50,435 bases of DNA from Candidatus Melainabacteria bacterium (GCA_027451745.1 DAIDIP010000004.1:89275-139709), one strand, 5' to 3'; counted from the first letter of the stretch, positions 35,228 to 43,839 are shown. Numbers and translations: made by a program. The notes: generated by a model from the letters alone, not told the origin.

Positions 35228-35747
35228 TGTTTTTGCTATTGCCGATTACTAATATCAAACGAAAAATTCTGATTTTATGTGCCGCTTAGGGCTTAGTAGA
35301 ATCTTCCCATAGGTTACCACTATTTAATAAATTATGCCGCTGCGCTAGCTGCGCTAGGTTCAATCTTTGATATTTAATTTGTTTACTGTAAGAAGTAAAT
35401 CGAAAATTGTTTTTTGTTCTTTCTTTAAAAATAGACTTGTAGACTATTTCAAGCAAAGGTAAATGCATGTCGTAAGAGTAGCTATTAACGACGCTTAACT
35501 TCATGCCCATTCATGCACACTTGCCTTTATATTCGCAATAATGACAAAGTCAATTATTCCCGCAGATTCATCCTGGTTTTTCTCAACAATATTTCGTCTT
35601 TCACGCCTGACAATACTTCGTTAATCTGCTGCTGAGCAGATCAACGAAGACGCCGTACTCACTTAGACTTGCGACCGATAACCGATCGCAAGTCTTAATC
35701 GCCACCGCACGCCTCAGGAGCGCTTTATAGCGCATGGAGGAACGATG
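35228..35747 (+). promoter_or_regulatory. Border of GC-rich block B with three leader hairpins
   Basis: The left part is AT-rich host-like DNA without a gene. From about 35600 there are three hairpins: 35616-35630/35635-35649 (14 pairs, one mismatch, GCTG loop), AGACTTGCGA 35665-35674/TCGCAAGTCT 35686-35695, and GCGCT 35720-35724/AGCGC 35729-35733. GGAGG at 35736-35740 follows immediately. None has a T-run, so they probably structure the 5' end of the block B mRNA. Confidence 0.55.
35340..35357. repeat. Intergenic GCGCTAG direct repeat
   Basis: CTGCGCTAG occurs twice head to tail (35340-35348 and 35349-35357). Same sequence family as the palindromes at 2264, 20423, 24846 and 50335. Confidence 0.5.
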
Positions 35748-35972
35748 ATGGAGGTTTTTTTTGCTGAAGCAGCTCTGGAACAATCGCCTAATTCGGTTTG
35801 GGCGATCATTATTGTGATTGGCTCGGCCATTGTAATCGGCTGCCATACGTTGTTAAAAGAGGCAAGTCGGGCAGCTTCAGAAGTGGACGGACGATGTTCA
35901 TCTTGCAATGCCCGACTTAACCGACGCTACCCTGCTCACTGCCCAAAATGTGGGGCACCGAATTTTTCCTGA
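35748..35972 (+). CDS. Small membrane protein with C-terminal zinc ribbon (block B)
   Basis: 74 residues from ATG 35748 (GGAGG seven bases upstream; ATG 35745 is too close). One membrane helix (about residues 17-36) is followed by a basic linker and a C-x2-C-N-A-R-L then C-P-K-C-G zinc-ribbon pair. Not recognised as a named family. First gene of the block B operon; codon use is GC-rich compared with the host genes on either side. Confidence 0.6.
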   Translation: MEVFFAEAALEQSPNSVWAIIIVIGSAIVIGCHTLLKEASRAASEVDGRCSSCNARLNRRYPAHCPKCGAPNFS

Positions 35973-36004
35973 ACCTCACAACACAACTCACACAGGAGAT
36001 CGTG

Positions 36005-36238
36005 ATGGAGCAACTACAACTCCTTGCCTCCAAGCCAGATGGCATTAGTTTGATGCTCATCCTCGGCTCGGGCATGCTCATCTTGGGCTATGCCCTGTAC
36101 CTGGGAGCGAAGCACCGACGGTTGCATTACTGCGTTGGCAAGCCATGCAGGACACAACCGCCTATTCGACTTATCCTCGGCCGCAACAAAGTCTGTCTCG
36201 GATGTCCTCACAAACAGGCGGAAAGTGCTGAAGCCTAG
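36005..36238 (+). CDS. Small one-helix membrane protein with Cys pairs (block B)
   Basis: 77 residues from ATG 36005, with AGGAGA upstream. One hydrophobic helix (about residues 14-31) and then a basic region with C-V-G-K-P-C and C-L-G-C, which could hold a metal ion. No family recognised. It follows the previous small gene by 32 bp. Confidence 0.55.
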   Translation: MEQLQLLASKPDGISLMLILGSGMLILGYALYLGAKHRRLHYCVGKPCRTQPPIRLILGRNKVCLGCPHKQAESAEA

Positions 36239-36307
36239 TGAGTCCTAAGCAAACAAGGAGATCACAAAGTTCCAGCACTTATACACAACTTGAGAGAAGG
36301 AGACAAT

Positions 36308-36418
36308 ATGTCTATTCTTGCCAGCATCATGCTAGGACTGCCGCCTTGGCTAATTATAGCCAACATCTCGGTTGCCTGCATTTGGCTAGCTGGCGAATGG
36401 TATTTCCAGCACGACTGA
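36308..36418 (+). CDS. 36-residue membrane peptide (block B)
   Basis: ATG 36308 to TGA 36418, with GAAGGAG five bases upstream. Most of the peptide is one hydrophobic helix (from MSILASIM to about residue 28) ending in EWYFQHD. Small single-helix peptides of this kind are often subunits or regulators of membrane complexes, but no function can be inferred. Confidence 0.5.
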   Translation: MSILASIMLGLPPWLIIANISVACIWLAGEWYFQHD

Positions 36419-36460
36419 TACTACTGATGGCAGCCGTGTTATTGACACGGCCAAGACTGC

Positions 36461-36541
36461 ATGAAAGGCTACCTCCATTTTCAATGGAAAGCCTACCGCG
36501 ACGGACCAGAATGTCCTGTCTGCGGCAAACAAAAAGACTGA
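36461..36541 (+). CDS. 26-residue Cys-pair microprotein (block B)
   Basis: ATG 36461 to TGA 36541. The peptide ends in GPECPVCGKQKD, a half zinc ribbon like that in the first gene of the block. It has only a weak ribosome binding site, so it may be translated by coupling or may not be real. The hairpin at 36542-36576 begins right after its stop. Confidence 0.35.
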   Translation: MKGYLHFQWKAYRDGPECPVCGKQKD

Positions 36542-36576
36542 GTCACCCCTCGGACACAAGACGCCCGAGGGGTGAC
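36542..36576 (+). terminator. 12-bp perfect hairpin inside block B
   Basis: GTCACCCCTCGG (36542-36553) pairs perfectly with CCGAGGGGTGAC (36565-36576) around an 11-base loop. No T-run follows, so it is an mRNA-protecting or processing structure, or a partial terminator, separating the microprotein genes from the last gene. Confidence 0.55.
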
Positions 36577-36624
36577 GATGATAATACCAAATTCTCTTCC
36601 CTCGAATTGCATCGGAGACGGGTC

Positions 36625-37062
36625 ATGATTCTCAGCCATGGGGTCATCGTCGGCTTCATTTACCCCCCAGGTTCTCTGCTTGCTCTTGGTGCTGGGCTCG
36701 CCAAATGCGGCTACATGCGCAAGCAGGATCTTTCTGACGGCTGGCGACTGGTTGGACGGGTTGACAATTCCACCCCAGAGCTGGTCGCTTTTGGGAATGT
36801 TACAACTGATCGCTTTGACTTTACCGCCGCCGTTATCGGCGATCCCACGACAGTCTTTCCCACCCCGCAACTGCATCGCAGCATGTGCGAGCGCATTATC
36901 GACGTTTTCGAGCGTCCTTTGGCCGCCGCGGCCGGACTTGAACGAGGACGAACGGAACATCTCCCGACCGAGGACGAGGACAATGACCCATTCGCTTTGA
37001 TTTTCCCGCGCTACAAGATTCTTGAAGTCGTCTTTAGTTCACGGACTCTTGTGTCCGTATAA
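36625..37062 (+). CDS. Unknown 145-residue protein (block B)
   Basis: ATG 36625, GGAG about eight bases upstream. It starts with a hydrophobic, Gly-rich stretch (MILSHGVIVGFIYPPGSLLAL) broken here as a possible single helix, then mixed alpha/beta sequence (DGWRLVGRV, ELVAFGNVTTDRFDF) and an acidic region before a hydrophobic end. No known motif. Codon use is the GC-rich type of the block. A hairpin CGGAC/GTCCG overlaps its stop region. Confidence 0.5.
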   Translation: MILSHGVIVGFIYPPGSLLALGAGLAKCGYMRKQDLSDGWRLVGRVDNSTPELVAFGNVTTDRFDFTAAVIGDPTTVFPTPQLHRSMCERIIDVFERPLAAAAGLERGRTEHLPTEDEDNDPFALIFPRYKILEVVFSSRTLVSV

Positions 37063-37115
37063 AGCGCATACGCCGACATGCCGAACCTATACGCCTATTT
37101 TTGGCATGAGCTGGG

Positions 37116-37145
37116 GACGGACGGTCTTTGATAAGACCGTCCGTC
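37116..37145. terminator. Terminal inverted repeat of GC-rich block B
   Basis: GACGGACGGTCTT (37116-37128) pairs perfectly with AAGACCGTCCGTC (37133-37145), with loop TGAT. The right arm overlaps the recG stop codon (complement of 37144-37146), so the block directly contacts, and partly encodes, the end of recG. Confidence 0.85.
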
Positions 37146-39777
37146 AGCCAGAGTGCAAAATTTCTGTTTTGAGATTGTTATTGTGCTTTTCTATTAGTTT
37201 ATGTAATTTTGGATGTTTTTCTAATTTCGGATCCTCTTTTATGATTTCAATTGCTGCCTGCCTGGCATCAGACAGAATTTTTGTATCCAATGTCAGATCA
37301 GTCAAGATTAAGTCTGGCAGCCCACTTTGTCTGAATCCCAAAAATTCTCCTGGTCCACGAATAGCCAAATCTTTTTCTGCTACCACAAAACCATCATTTG
37401 TTTGTGTGAGTATATTTAAACGATCGCGTGTAGATTGTGTTTTACTTTCAGTGACAAGAAAACAATGTGATTGGTCGCTGCCTCTCCCCACGCGTCCACG
37501 CAATTGATGTAATTGAGCTAAGCCAAATCTATCGGCGTTCTCAATTACCATAACTGAGGCATTAGGCACATCCACACCTACTTCAATAACAGTGGTAGAA
37601 ACCAAAATATCGTATTTGTGCGCCCGAAAATCATTCATCACTTCTTCTTTTTCTTCTGATTTTAATTTGCCATGCATGAGTCCAATACACAAATCTGGAA
37701 AAACTTTTTCTTTTAACTTTGCATATTCTATTGTTGCCGCCCGAGCAGATAATGTTTCTGATTCTTCAATAAGAGGAAAAACAATATAAACTTGTCTGCC
37801 GGCTTGTACTTGCTCTCTAATAAAGTTATAGAGCATTTTCTTTTCACCCGGTCCCATTAATTTAGTCAAAATAGGCTTTCTTCCGGGTGGTAATTCATCT
37901 ATTTCTGATAAGTCTAAATCGCCATGGATAGTTAAAGCCAAGGTTCTTGGAATTGGTGTGGCAGTCATAGTCAACAGCTCTGGAGAAACGCTCTTTGCTT
38001 TTAAGCGTGCTCTTTGTTTTACGCCGAATCTATGTTGTTCATCAATAATTATCAATCCAAGTTTTTTAAATTCAACATCGTCTTCTAATAAGGCATGAGT
38101 GCCAACAATTAAATTGACTATTCCTGAACCTATAGCGGACCGTATTTCTTTACGCTCGCGCGCGCCATGTTTGCCTAAAACTAAAGCAGCCACAAGTCCA
38201 AGTGGAGCAATAAATTTCTGACATTGATTATGATGTTGTTCAGCCAAAATTTCAGTGGGCGCCATCATTGCTACTTGGTAGCCATTATCAATAGCAATTA
38301 AAGCAGACAATAAAGCCACAATAGTTTTACCCGAACCAACATCACCCTGTATTAAGCGATGCATAGGCTTGCTGGAAGCAAGATCGCGAGCAATTTCTTT
38401 GCACACCCGTTCTTGGGCAGCAGTTAATTTGAATGGCAGACTTTGTCTTAGTTTTTCTACTAAAGGAGTGTTTTGCACTTCTAAAACAAGAGATTTTTCT
38501 TCTTGCTCAAAATTATGTCTTCTTTTGGCTAAGCTTAATTGCAAAGCAAATAATTCATCAAAAACAAGTCTTTCTCGGGCTTTAGTAAAATCTTCCATTG
38601 TTTCTGGGAAATGTATTTTTTCAAGCGCTTTTCTTTCTTCAATGAGATCATATTTTTCTTTTATCGCGATAGGAACAACATCTTCTATAAGGCTGCCATA
38701 TTTTTCTAAGGCATTATGAATTATCAAACGCAAATGCCTTAAACTTATGCCTTCTGTTAATGGATAAACAGGTACCAGCCTGCCAGCATTTAAAGATTTC
38801 AATTTCTCCAATTCTTCGCGTGAATAAGCACTTGCCTCATCCTCGCTGATATAACCAAGCAGTTCCAGTTCGGCATTCTTCAAAGTATAGCGATGATAAT
38901 GTTTATCGCGCTCAACAATTCCAGATGCCATAACCTGACAGCCTTTTGGATATTGGTTTTTATATCTATCAAGCAAAAACTTATTTGATTTGCCACCAAT
39001 AAATCTGGTCACAGAAATATTTCCTGTACCATCTGAAATAATAATAGTTAAAATTGAAATTTTTGTTTTAGGTGATTGAAAAGCGCTTACAGACTTAATC
39101 ACACCAATAACAGTTACTTCTTGTCCGGGCTTGAGCGAGCCTATTTTTACTTTGTCCGAAAAATCAATATGCCTGCGAGGATAATGGCGCAATAAATCTT
39201 CTACAGTATTTATACCTATATTGCCCAGCATGCTTTTGTAGCGCGGTCCAACACCTTTAACAAATTGAATATCTAGTTCGTTTGTATGTTTGCCTTCTGA
39301 ATTTGGTGGTAGCTTTTTGTCTTCATTAGTTTTGCTAAGGACTATTTTATTGTCTGTGCTTAAACTGCCTTTAACAGGCACATCTACAGACCGTTGTCCT
39401 ATTTTGTCGGCAGCATTTATAGCGGCAGTTTGAGTGTTTTCTTCCTTCGATATAGAAGTTGGCAATTTAATTTGATCCAGAAGTTGTTCCACCCGAAGCA
39501 ATATTGATATGCGACTGGCAACATCAGTAGTTGGATAAGTGCGGAACAAACCGCGAATAGTTACCCAGATTGCTTCATGGGGATAAGTTCTCGATAATTC
39601 ACTTGCAGTTTTGCGCATGAAGCCAGAAAATGTGCTGCGCTTGCCTTGAAAATCGGCATAACGAGCCTTTCTTTCCACAAGAATAGCTTTCTTCATTTGA
39701 GAAGAAAGTTTTTCAGCATCAGGTTTAGCTTTAGTTGTTGTGTAATTAGGCAAGGTTCTATCTTCGACAATAGCCAC
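37144..39777 (-). CDS. recG: ATP-dependent DNA helicase RecG
   Basis: 877 residues, longer than typical RecG (about 690) because of a 170-residue N-terminal extension that is charged and partly disordered, as is common in Cyanobacteria-related lineages. The wedge domain begins near DLLRHYPRRHIDFS (about residue 190). Helicase motifs are intact: GDVGSGKT (Walker A), DEQHRFGVKQR (motif II, DExH-type), TATPIPRT, and QLRGRVGRG. It remodels stalled replication forks and branched DNA. The last residues (HSG) come from sequence overlapping the block B terminal hairpin, so the C terminus may have been rewritten. Confidence 0.96.
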   Translation of the reverse strand: MAIVEDRTLPNYTTTKAKPDAEKLSSQMKKAILVERKARYADFQGKRSTFSGFMRKTASELSRTYPHEAIWVTIRGLFRTYPTTDVASRISILLRVEQLLDQIKLPTSISKEENTQTAAINAADKIGQRSVDVPVKGSLSTDNKIVLSKTNEDKKLPPNSEGKHTNELDIQFVKGVGPRYKSMLGNIGINTVEDLLRHYPRRHIDFSDKVKIGSLKPGQEVTVIGVIKSVSAFQSPKTKISILTIIISDGTGNISVTRFIGGKSNKFLLDRYKNQYPKGCQVMASGIVERDKHYHRYTLKNAELELLGYISEDEASAYSREELEKLKSLNAGRLVPVYPLTEGISLRHLRLIIHNALEKYGSLIEDVVPIAIKEKYDLIEERKALEKIHFPETMEDFTKARERLVFDELFALQLSLAKRRHNFEQEEKSLVLEVQNTPLVEKLRQSLPFKLTAAQERVCKEIARDLASSKPMHRLIQGDVGSGKTIVALLSALIAIDNGYQVAMMAPTEILAEQHHNQCQKFIAPLGLVAALVLGKHGARERKEIRSAIGSGIVNLIVGTHALLEDDVEFKKLGLIIIDEQHRFGVKQRARLKAKSVSPELLTMTATPIPRTLALTIHGDLDLSEIDELPPGRKPILTKLMGPGEKKMLYNFIREQVQAGRQVYIVFPLIEESETLSARAATIEYAKLKEKVFPDLCIGLMHGKLKSEEKEEVMNDFRAHKYDILVSTTVIEVGVDVPNASVMVIENADRFGLAQLHQLRGRVGRGSDQSHCFLVTESKTQSTRDRLNILTQTNDGFVVAEKDLAIRGPGEFLGFRQSGLPDLILTDLTLDTKILSDARQAAIEIIKEDPKLEKHPKLHKLIEKHNNNLKTEILHSG

Positions 39778-39855
39778 ACATTATCAGCCTAAAGAATTAG
39801 CTCCATTTTGGCTACGAAATTTGATTTAAAGATTCCACCGGACTGTAATTAATTA

Positions 39856-40434
39856 CTATTGCAATCTATTTAAGATTAGCTTACTGATCGCTTTTAGCGT
39901 AGCAAATACGCCTAAGCCTTCAGAGCTAATGGCTTCAAAACTAGGTACTGCCCGTATATTCAATTCTTTTTCTAAACGTTCGATGGGCAAAGCTGTTGCC
40001 AAATCACGTTTGTTATATTGCAAAACCCAAGGAATGTTATCAAGGGTGAGGTTGTATTCGGCTAGATTCTCAATCATATTTTGCAGAGATTCTACATTGT
40101 CTTTAGCGCGTGTGACATCTGAATCAGCGACAAATATAATGCCGTCCACACCATTGAGTATGAGCTTACGGCTAGCGTTGTATTCTACTTGTCCAGGGAC
40201 TGTATAAAGTGAAAAACGGGTTTTAAATCCCTGTACTTCGCCAAGGTCTAAAGGCAAAAAGTCAAAAAATAAAGTTCTTTCTGTTTCAGTGGCTAAACTA
40301 ATTAATTCGCCACGGGTGGTCGGAGCCAGCTGGCTGTGTATGTACTTTAAATTCGTAGTCTTGCCACCAAGGCCGGTACCGTAATAAACAATTTTGCAAT
40401 TGATTTCACGTGCTGCATAATTAACGAGTGCCAT
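39856..40434 (-). CDS. MglA-like small Ras-type GTPase
   Basis: 192 residues. G1 is [12 protein letters not shown] (residues 18-29), the switch region includes [10 protein letters not shown]4 is QYNKRDL, and there is a C-terminal helix. The pattern (GTG-x-GGKTT and T-V-P-G-Q) is that of MglA, the polarity GTPase of gliding bacteria, and similar proteins of Cyanobacteria-related groups. No MglB-type roadblock GAP is next to it. Likely role in cell polarity or type IV pilus control, by family analogy only. Confidence 0.9.
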   Translation of the reverse strand: MALVNYAAREINCKIVYYGTGLGGKTTNLKYIHSQLAPTTRGELISLATETERTLFFDFLPLDLGEVQGFKTRFSLYTVPGQVEYNASRKLILNGVDGIIFVADSDVTRAKDNVESLQNMIENLAEYNLTLDNIPWVLQYNKRDLATALPIERLEKELNIRAVPSFEAISSEGLGVFATLKAISKLILNRLQ

Positions 40435-40513
40435 TCTAGCCTTTCTTCTCCACCTAGTTATTTTGCCAATGTACTATCTCTTTTATATGCTTGCTTATGC
40501 ACCATTGGCATTT

Positions 40514-40539
40514 TTAAAAGAGCCACCACTCTCTTTTAA
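40514..40539. repeat. 9-bp perfect inverted repeat upstream of the GTPase gene
   Basis: TTAAAAGAG (40514-40522) and CTCTTTTAA (40531-40539) around an eight-base loop. It lies 80-105 bp upstream of the GTPase start and could be an operator or hairpin in its leader. Confidence 0.4.
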
Positions 40540-40576
40540 CACAGTTTTTAGATTTTGCGGGATAGTAACGCCAGAT

Positions 40577-40629
40577 TAAGTTTGCCCTCAAAAAGAGACT
40601 ACCATGAAGATGCCCGAAAGGCGAACTTA
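40577..40629 (+). promoter_or_regulatory. Candidate structured leader between the GTPase gene and rpmB
   Basis: TAAGTTTGCC (40577-40586) pairs with GGCGAACTTA (40620-40629) with one wobble. Inside lie CTC/GAG (40587-40589/40595-40597) and GCC/GGC (40612-40614/40620-40622). The GGC is shared between the outer and the inner helix, so the two folds exclude each other. It might act in the rpmB mRNA (plus) or the GTPase mRNA (minus). Confidence 0.35.
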
Positions 40630-40839
40630 TTTACTCTAAACGTATCAATTTTCGCATCCGATTTGTGTACTTTCCGCCAAATTGCTATTCGGTGCAGCTC
40701 TTTTCATGCTATTATTTCTTTTCCCGGTATATTGTCCTCTCAATCACTCTTGCTGGTGTTATATTTCAGTTGCGAGTATGGTGGATAATCTGTCGATATC
40801 TGTTGTGAATGATTAGTAAGAGCATTTAGGAAGTTTTTT

Positions 40840-41043
40840 ATGGCTAGACGTTGTGATGTATGTGGTAAAGGTCCAATAACTGGACGCAATTATTCGTTTT
40901 TGCGGTCGCACTTTAATCCGCAAAACAAAAGACGCTTTATGCCAAATTTGCAGTCTGTTAAGGCTGTAGTCAATAAAGTTGTTAAGCGTATCAAAGCTTG
41001 CACATCTTGCATAAAAGCTGGCAAGATTCATCGCGCTGCTTAG
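40840..41043 (+). CDS. rpmB: 50S ribosomal protein L28
   Basis: 67 residues with the L28 signature: [11 protein letters not shown] at the start, [11 protein letters not shown], then RFMPNLQSV, and [10 protein letters not shown] near the end. The two CxxC pairs (C5/C8 and C53/C56 approximately) make this the zinc-binding C+ form. It has its own long leader (see 40577-40629). Confidence 0.96.
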   Translation: MARRCDVCGKGPITGRNYSFLRSHFNPQNKRRFMPNLQSVKAVVNKVVKRIKACTSCIKAGKIHRAA

Positions 41044-41350
41044 GATGTAAAGTCCTAGCGCGAGCTTCTGTAAATTGTAAAGCACCAATTAATATTCTCA
41101 ATTAGCCAAATTCTTACTAATCATGGCTTGTTTTGATGTTTTTTGATATTGTCAAGCATCTTGGCTAGACCTGTTTTTCGCCAAAAATCGCAATTTTTTC
41201 TTTATGAACTTATCCATACTATCTTATTGCCTTAGACCCAATGGTGATGTCAGGTTTTAAGTAACCTATCCTTTTCATCCTCAATGGAGCACAATACAAC
41301 CAGCCAAACAGTCTTTTGCGTTTTTGCTTCTTTCAACCCCCATTCACCAG
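41044..41350. other. Intergenic, left border of GC-rich block C
   Basis: About 300 bp after rpmB. Up to about 41270 it is AT-rich, with an 8-bp inverted repeat (TTAGCCAA near 41102, TTGGCTAG near 41160) that may end rpmB transcription. Composition changes to the GC-rich type around 41280. No gene recognised; a 100-codon frame from 41284 overlaps the next gene in another frame and was not accepted. Confidence 0.45.
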
Positions 41351-42007
41351 ATGGGAAATTTGAGACCGTCCTACAAGTCAGGGAGACTTGCGGTGATTTT
41401 CGAACAGCCAGCCAGAACCAGACGCAATACCTCAGCACCTTCTTTACCCGACATCCAGACACGACGATATGTGCAGCCGAGCTTGAACTTGGTTGCATCT
41501 GCTCTTCAAGCCATCTCATTGCGAGTGGCAATTACCAAACCAACCCCGGCGCACAACGCGGCGCTTCTTGCCAAGGTAATCCCTAGCATCGGAGGTCCCA
41601 TCGGCGCCCATGCTATACTTCTGGGCGCCCGCGACAGCCCAAGAGAAGAGTCGGCAAGCCAGTTCTCCTACATCTGGCTGCATCTCATGTGTCTCAGTGC
41701 AGAGATCTGCCGGAGTTCCTTTGATGACCATGAAGCTGAAACGCTTGGGCGGGCATTTCAAATGCTTGCTGAAAGTATCAGCAAGAACTGTCGATCCAAG
41801 GCTTGCGAGGCTGTTCGCCTGCTCTTGCTCACCCTCGACTCAAACAACCCAGAACTAGAAGAAGCTCTCGCCGGGTCCAACAGCGGGCAACCGTCGGACT
41901 ACAAAGCTGGCAATGGATTACGCACCTTCTGCCGGCTGAGCCGCCATACGATCATCATTCATGGTCGGATTGCGGCTATGCAACAATTCCTCCCCGAACA
42001 GGCTTAA
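41351..42007 (+). CDS. Unknown protein (block C, first gene)
   Basis: About 218 residues; the start is uncertain (ATG 41351, alternative ATG 41324; neither has a good ribosome binding site). The second half (from about LMCLSAEICRSSFDDHEAET) is helical and looks like a genuine folded domain; the first third is basic and may not be translated. No family recognised. Followed by a short hairpin and a second gene. Confidence 0.5.
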   Translation: MGNLRPSYKSGRLAVIFEQPARTRRNTSAPSLPDIQTRRYVQPSLNLVASALQAISLRVAITKPTPAHNAALLAKVIPSIGGPIGAHAILLGARDSPREESASQFSYIWLHLMCLSAEICRSSFDDHEAETLGRAFQMLAESISKNCRSKACEAVRLLLLTLDSNNPELEEALAGSNSGQPSDYKAGNGLRTFCRLSRHTIIIHGRIAAMQQFLPEQA

Positions 42008-42015
42008 CAAATTCG

Positions 42016-42035
42016 TTCACCCAGCGGAGGGTGAA
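42016..42035 (+). promoter_or_regulatory. Small hairpin between the two block C genes
   Basis: TTCACCC (42016-42022) pairs with GGGTGAA (42029-42035) around six bases, just after the first stop and about 40 bp before the next start. Same placement of intergenic hairpins as in blocks A and B. Confidence 0.45.
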
Positions 42036-42076
42036 TCTGGCTCAATGCTGCCCATGACTCGAGACAGGGGGACAAG

Positions 42077-42493
42077 ATGCCTGAACAACGATGGGTAACT
42101 GTTCGTGAATACAGCAATGACTGGGGACGATACGAATCTGTTCCTCAGAACATGATCAGGGCGATCCTGAATCTGCCAGATGCCCAGCTTACAACCGATA
42201 GCGAGGGCGTCGATCGAGTCAGGACGTCCATGCACCACCGCCCGATGGGATGGTTCCTTCGGACGGCGGCAGACAACGACTTCGATATGGCCATTCTTCA
42301 CACCATCACTGCAGAAAGAATTCGGCGTGGGTTGGAAGATTCAGACGACGAACTCCGCGCGGCCCAGGAGACTGCTATGGCACGGGTCGGGCACCCCAAC
42401 GTCGAAATCCTCTACTCAAACCGAGAGTGGCTCAGGGTAATCACTGAGCAGCTTCTTGCATCCCGCGTCAAGCCTAAGCAGACGGCAGGTTGA
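42077..42493 (+). CDS. Unknown 138-residue protein (block C, second gene)
   Basis: ATG 42077 with AGGGGGAC upstream. The protein is acidic and helical (ESVPQNMIRAILNLPDAQL, then ITAERIRRGLEDSDDELRAAQE split by turns) with no motif I recognise, no signal peptide and no membrane helix. GC-rich codon use. Ends 32 bp before the block's terminal inverted repeat. Confidence 0.6.
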   Translation: MPEQRWVTVREYSNDWGRYESVPQNMIRAILNLPDAQLTTDSEGVDRVRTSMHHRPMGWFLRTAADNDFDMAILHTITAERIRRGLEDSDDELRAAQETAMARVGHPNVEILYSNREWLRVITEQLLASRVKPKQTAG

Positions 42494-42524
42494 GTCCTTG
42501 ACGAGCCGATGATCGTGATGCTGG

Positions 42525-42561
42525 TAATAGACGGACCGGAATTATTCCGGTCCGTCTATTA
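42525..42561 (+). terminator. Terminal inverted repeat of GC-rich block C
   Basis: An 18-bp perfect palindrome with one unpaired central base: arm 42525-42542, centre 42543, arm 42544-42561. GACTTTTA follows, which is a weak T-run. Hairpin of the same kind, but not the same sequence, as at the ends of blocks A, B and D. Confidence 0.9.
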
Positions 42562-42672
42562 GACTTTTACTCTCCTTTGATCTTTTTACTGTTAAGCAAT
42601 AATGGTGATGCTTCAAGTATTCTCGTGATTATTATCTGCACCAAATGTAGTGACATATTTTAATTCTTCTTT

Positions 42673-43548
42673 CTAATCACTGCGTGCTAAGTCAAGTAAT
42701 CTTTCTTTGCCCACATAATAGTGTTCATTACAAAAATGACAGCGTCCCTCAGCTTTTCCCTCTTGTTCTGCCATAGATACAAGATCATCTTTGCCCAGCA
42801 CTTTCAAAGCTTCAAAAAACCTATCATTGGAACATTTACACTTGAACGAAACCGGATGCACCGCTGTGACTGTTTGCAAGGTAAATCCATCTAGTATACG
42901 ACCTAGAATTTGCTCCAAACTCAGTCCGCGCCGCATAAGAAAAGTAAAAGTACCAAAGGTACCAATATTATTTTCTATTCTGCAAATCGTTTCTTCAGTG
43001 TGATCTGGCAACAATTGCACAATGAGACCACCGGCCGCCTCCACGCCAGCAGAAGTGAGATGAGTTCCAACTACTACCACTGAGCCTGTTTGATCCGAAT
43101 TGACCAAATATTGATTTATATCTTCGCCAATTTCACCTGTGGCTAATTCTACTGTTGAGGTATGAGATAGACCAAAACCTTGATCGATGGTTACATGTAA
43201 ATAGCCAGTGTGCCCCACTGCACTACCAACATCAAAGTTGCCCAGACTGTTTAATGGCAATTCAACTTGCGGATTGTCAACAAAGCCACGCACAGTACCT
43301 TCCGGTGAAGCATCAACTAATATTTTGCCTAATGGACCATTGCCTTGAAACTTGAGCGCCACCTGACCACGACGAGCGAGCATGGGGGCTAGCAACACAC
43401 CACCAGTTAAAGCCCTTCCTAAAGCAGCAGTAGCAGTAAAAGATAATTGATGCTTTTCTCTGGCATCAGCAACTAGACACGTAGTGGAGGCGATCACTGC
43501 TCTAATTGAGCCGTCGGTGGATATTGCTTTTAGTATGCCATCTTCCAT
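42673..43548 (-). CDS. hslO: Hsp33 redox-regulated chaperone
   Basis: 291 residues from ATG 43548 (a TTG start at 43575 would add nine residues). The N-terminal domain begins DGILKAISTDGSIRAV, and the conserved central GNGPLGKILVDASPEG and QTVTAVHP segments are present. The C-terminal zinc site is KCKCSNDRF (CxC) and CHFCNEHY (CxxC). Zinc release on oxidation unfolds the linker and activates the holdase. Cytosolic. No partner genes nearby. Confidence 0.95.
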   Translation of the reverse strand: MEDGILKAISTDGSIRAVIASTTCLVADAREKHQLSFTATAALGRALTGGVLLAPMLARRGQVALKFQGNGPLGKILVDASPEGTVRGFVDNPQVELPLNSLGNFDVGSAVGHTGYLHVTIDQGFGLSHTSTVELATGEIGEDINQYLVNSDQTGSVVVVGTHLTSAGVEAAGGLIVQLLPDHTEETICRIENNIGTFGTFTFLMRRGLSLEQILGRILDGFTLQTVTAVHPVSFKCKCSNDRFFEALKVLGKDDLVSMAEQEGKAEGRCHFCNEHYYVGKERLLDLARSD

Positions 43549-43839
43549 ATTAAGAATATTATAGCCCTTAAACAATCAGTCTGGGCCGCATTTTTAATCA
43601 TGCCAGTGAAATGTCTTCTATGTTCAAATCTGCCAGGATTAAGCGATAAATTGTGCCTTTGCGTCAGCAACAATAATTTCATTCTTTCTTGGTTTGCGCC
43701 AGGAATAGATTGGGATCACCTTTGTTGGCATTACATTACTAATACTTGGTGCATGGGTTGTGTATTCGCTTTGGTTATATTTAAAAGATAAAGGGCAATT
43801 TAGGTTGATGCCTTGCCCGATTGGCAAAGAATTATGCAA

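Noticed and set aside
35286-35510. A 74-codon minus-strand frame upstream of the CPBP gene
   Set aside because: It runs through the intergenic GCGCTAG repeat and lacks a start signal and domain.
36238-36624. The upstream extension of the 145-residue block B gene
   Set aside because: The first 129 codons read through two small genes with better start sites and a 12-bp hairpin, and have chance-like, basic composition.
41284-41586. A 100-codon frame overlapping the first gene of block C
   Set aside because: It has no ribosome binding site and competes with the longer frame that continues to 42007 and whose second half looks like a real protein. The start of that gene remains open, so this frame could not be fully excluded.
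24900-42600. GC-rich blocks as integron gene cassettes
   Set aside because: No attC-like RYYYAAC/GTTRRRY pairs, no integrase gene and no consecutive cassette array; the blocks lie kilobases apart among host genes.
43639-43839. A possible LarC2 continuation after the larC stop
   Set aside because: The 66-codon frame directly after the stop has none of the expected LarC2 pattern (such as a NIDDM-like segment).
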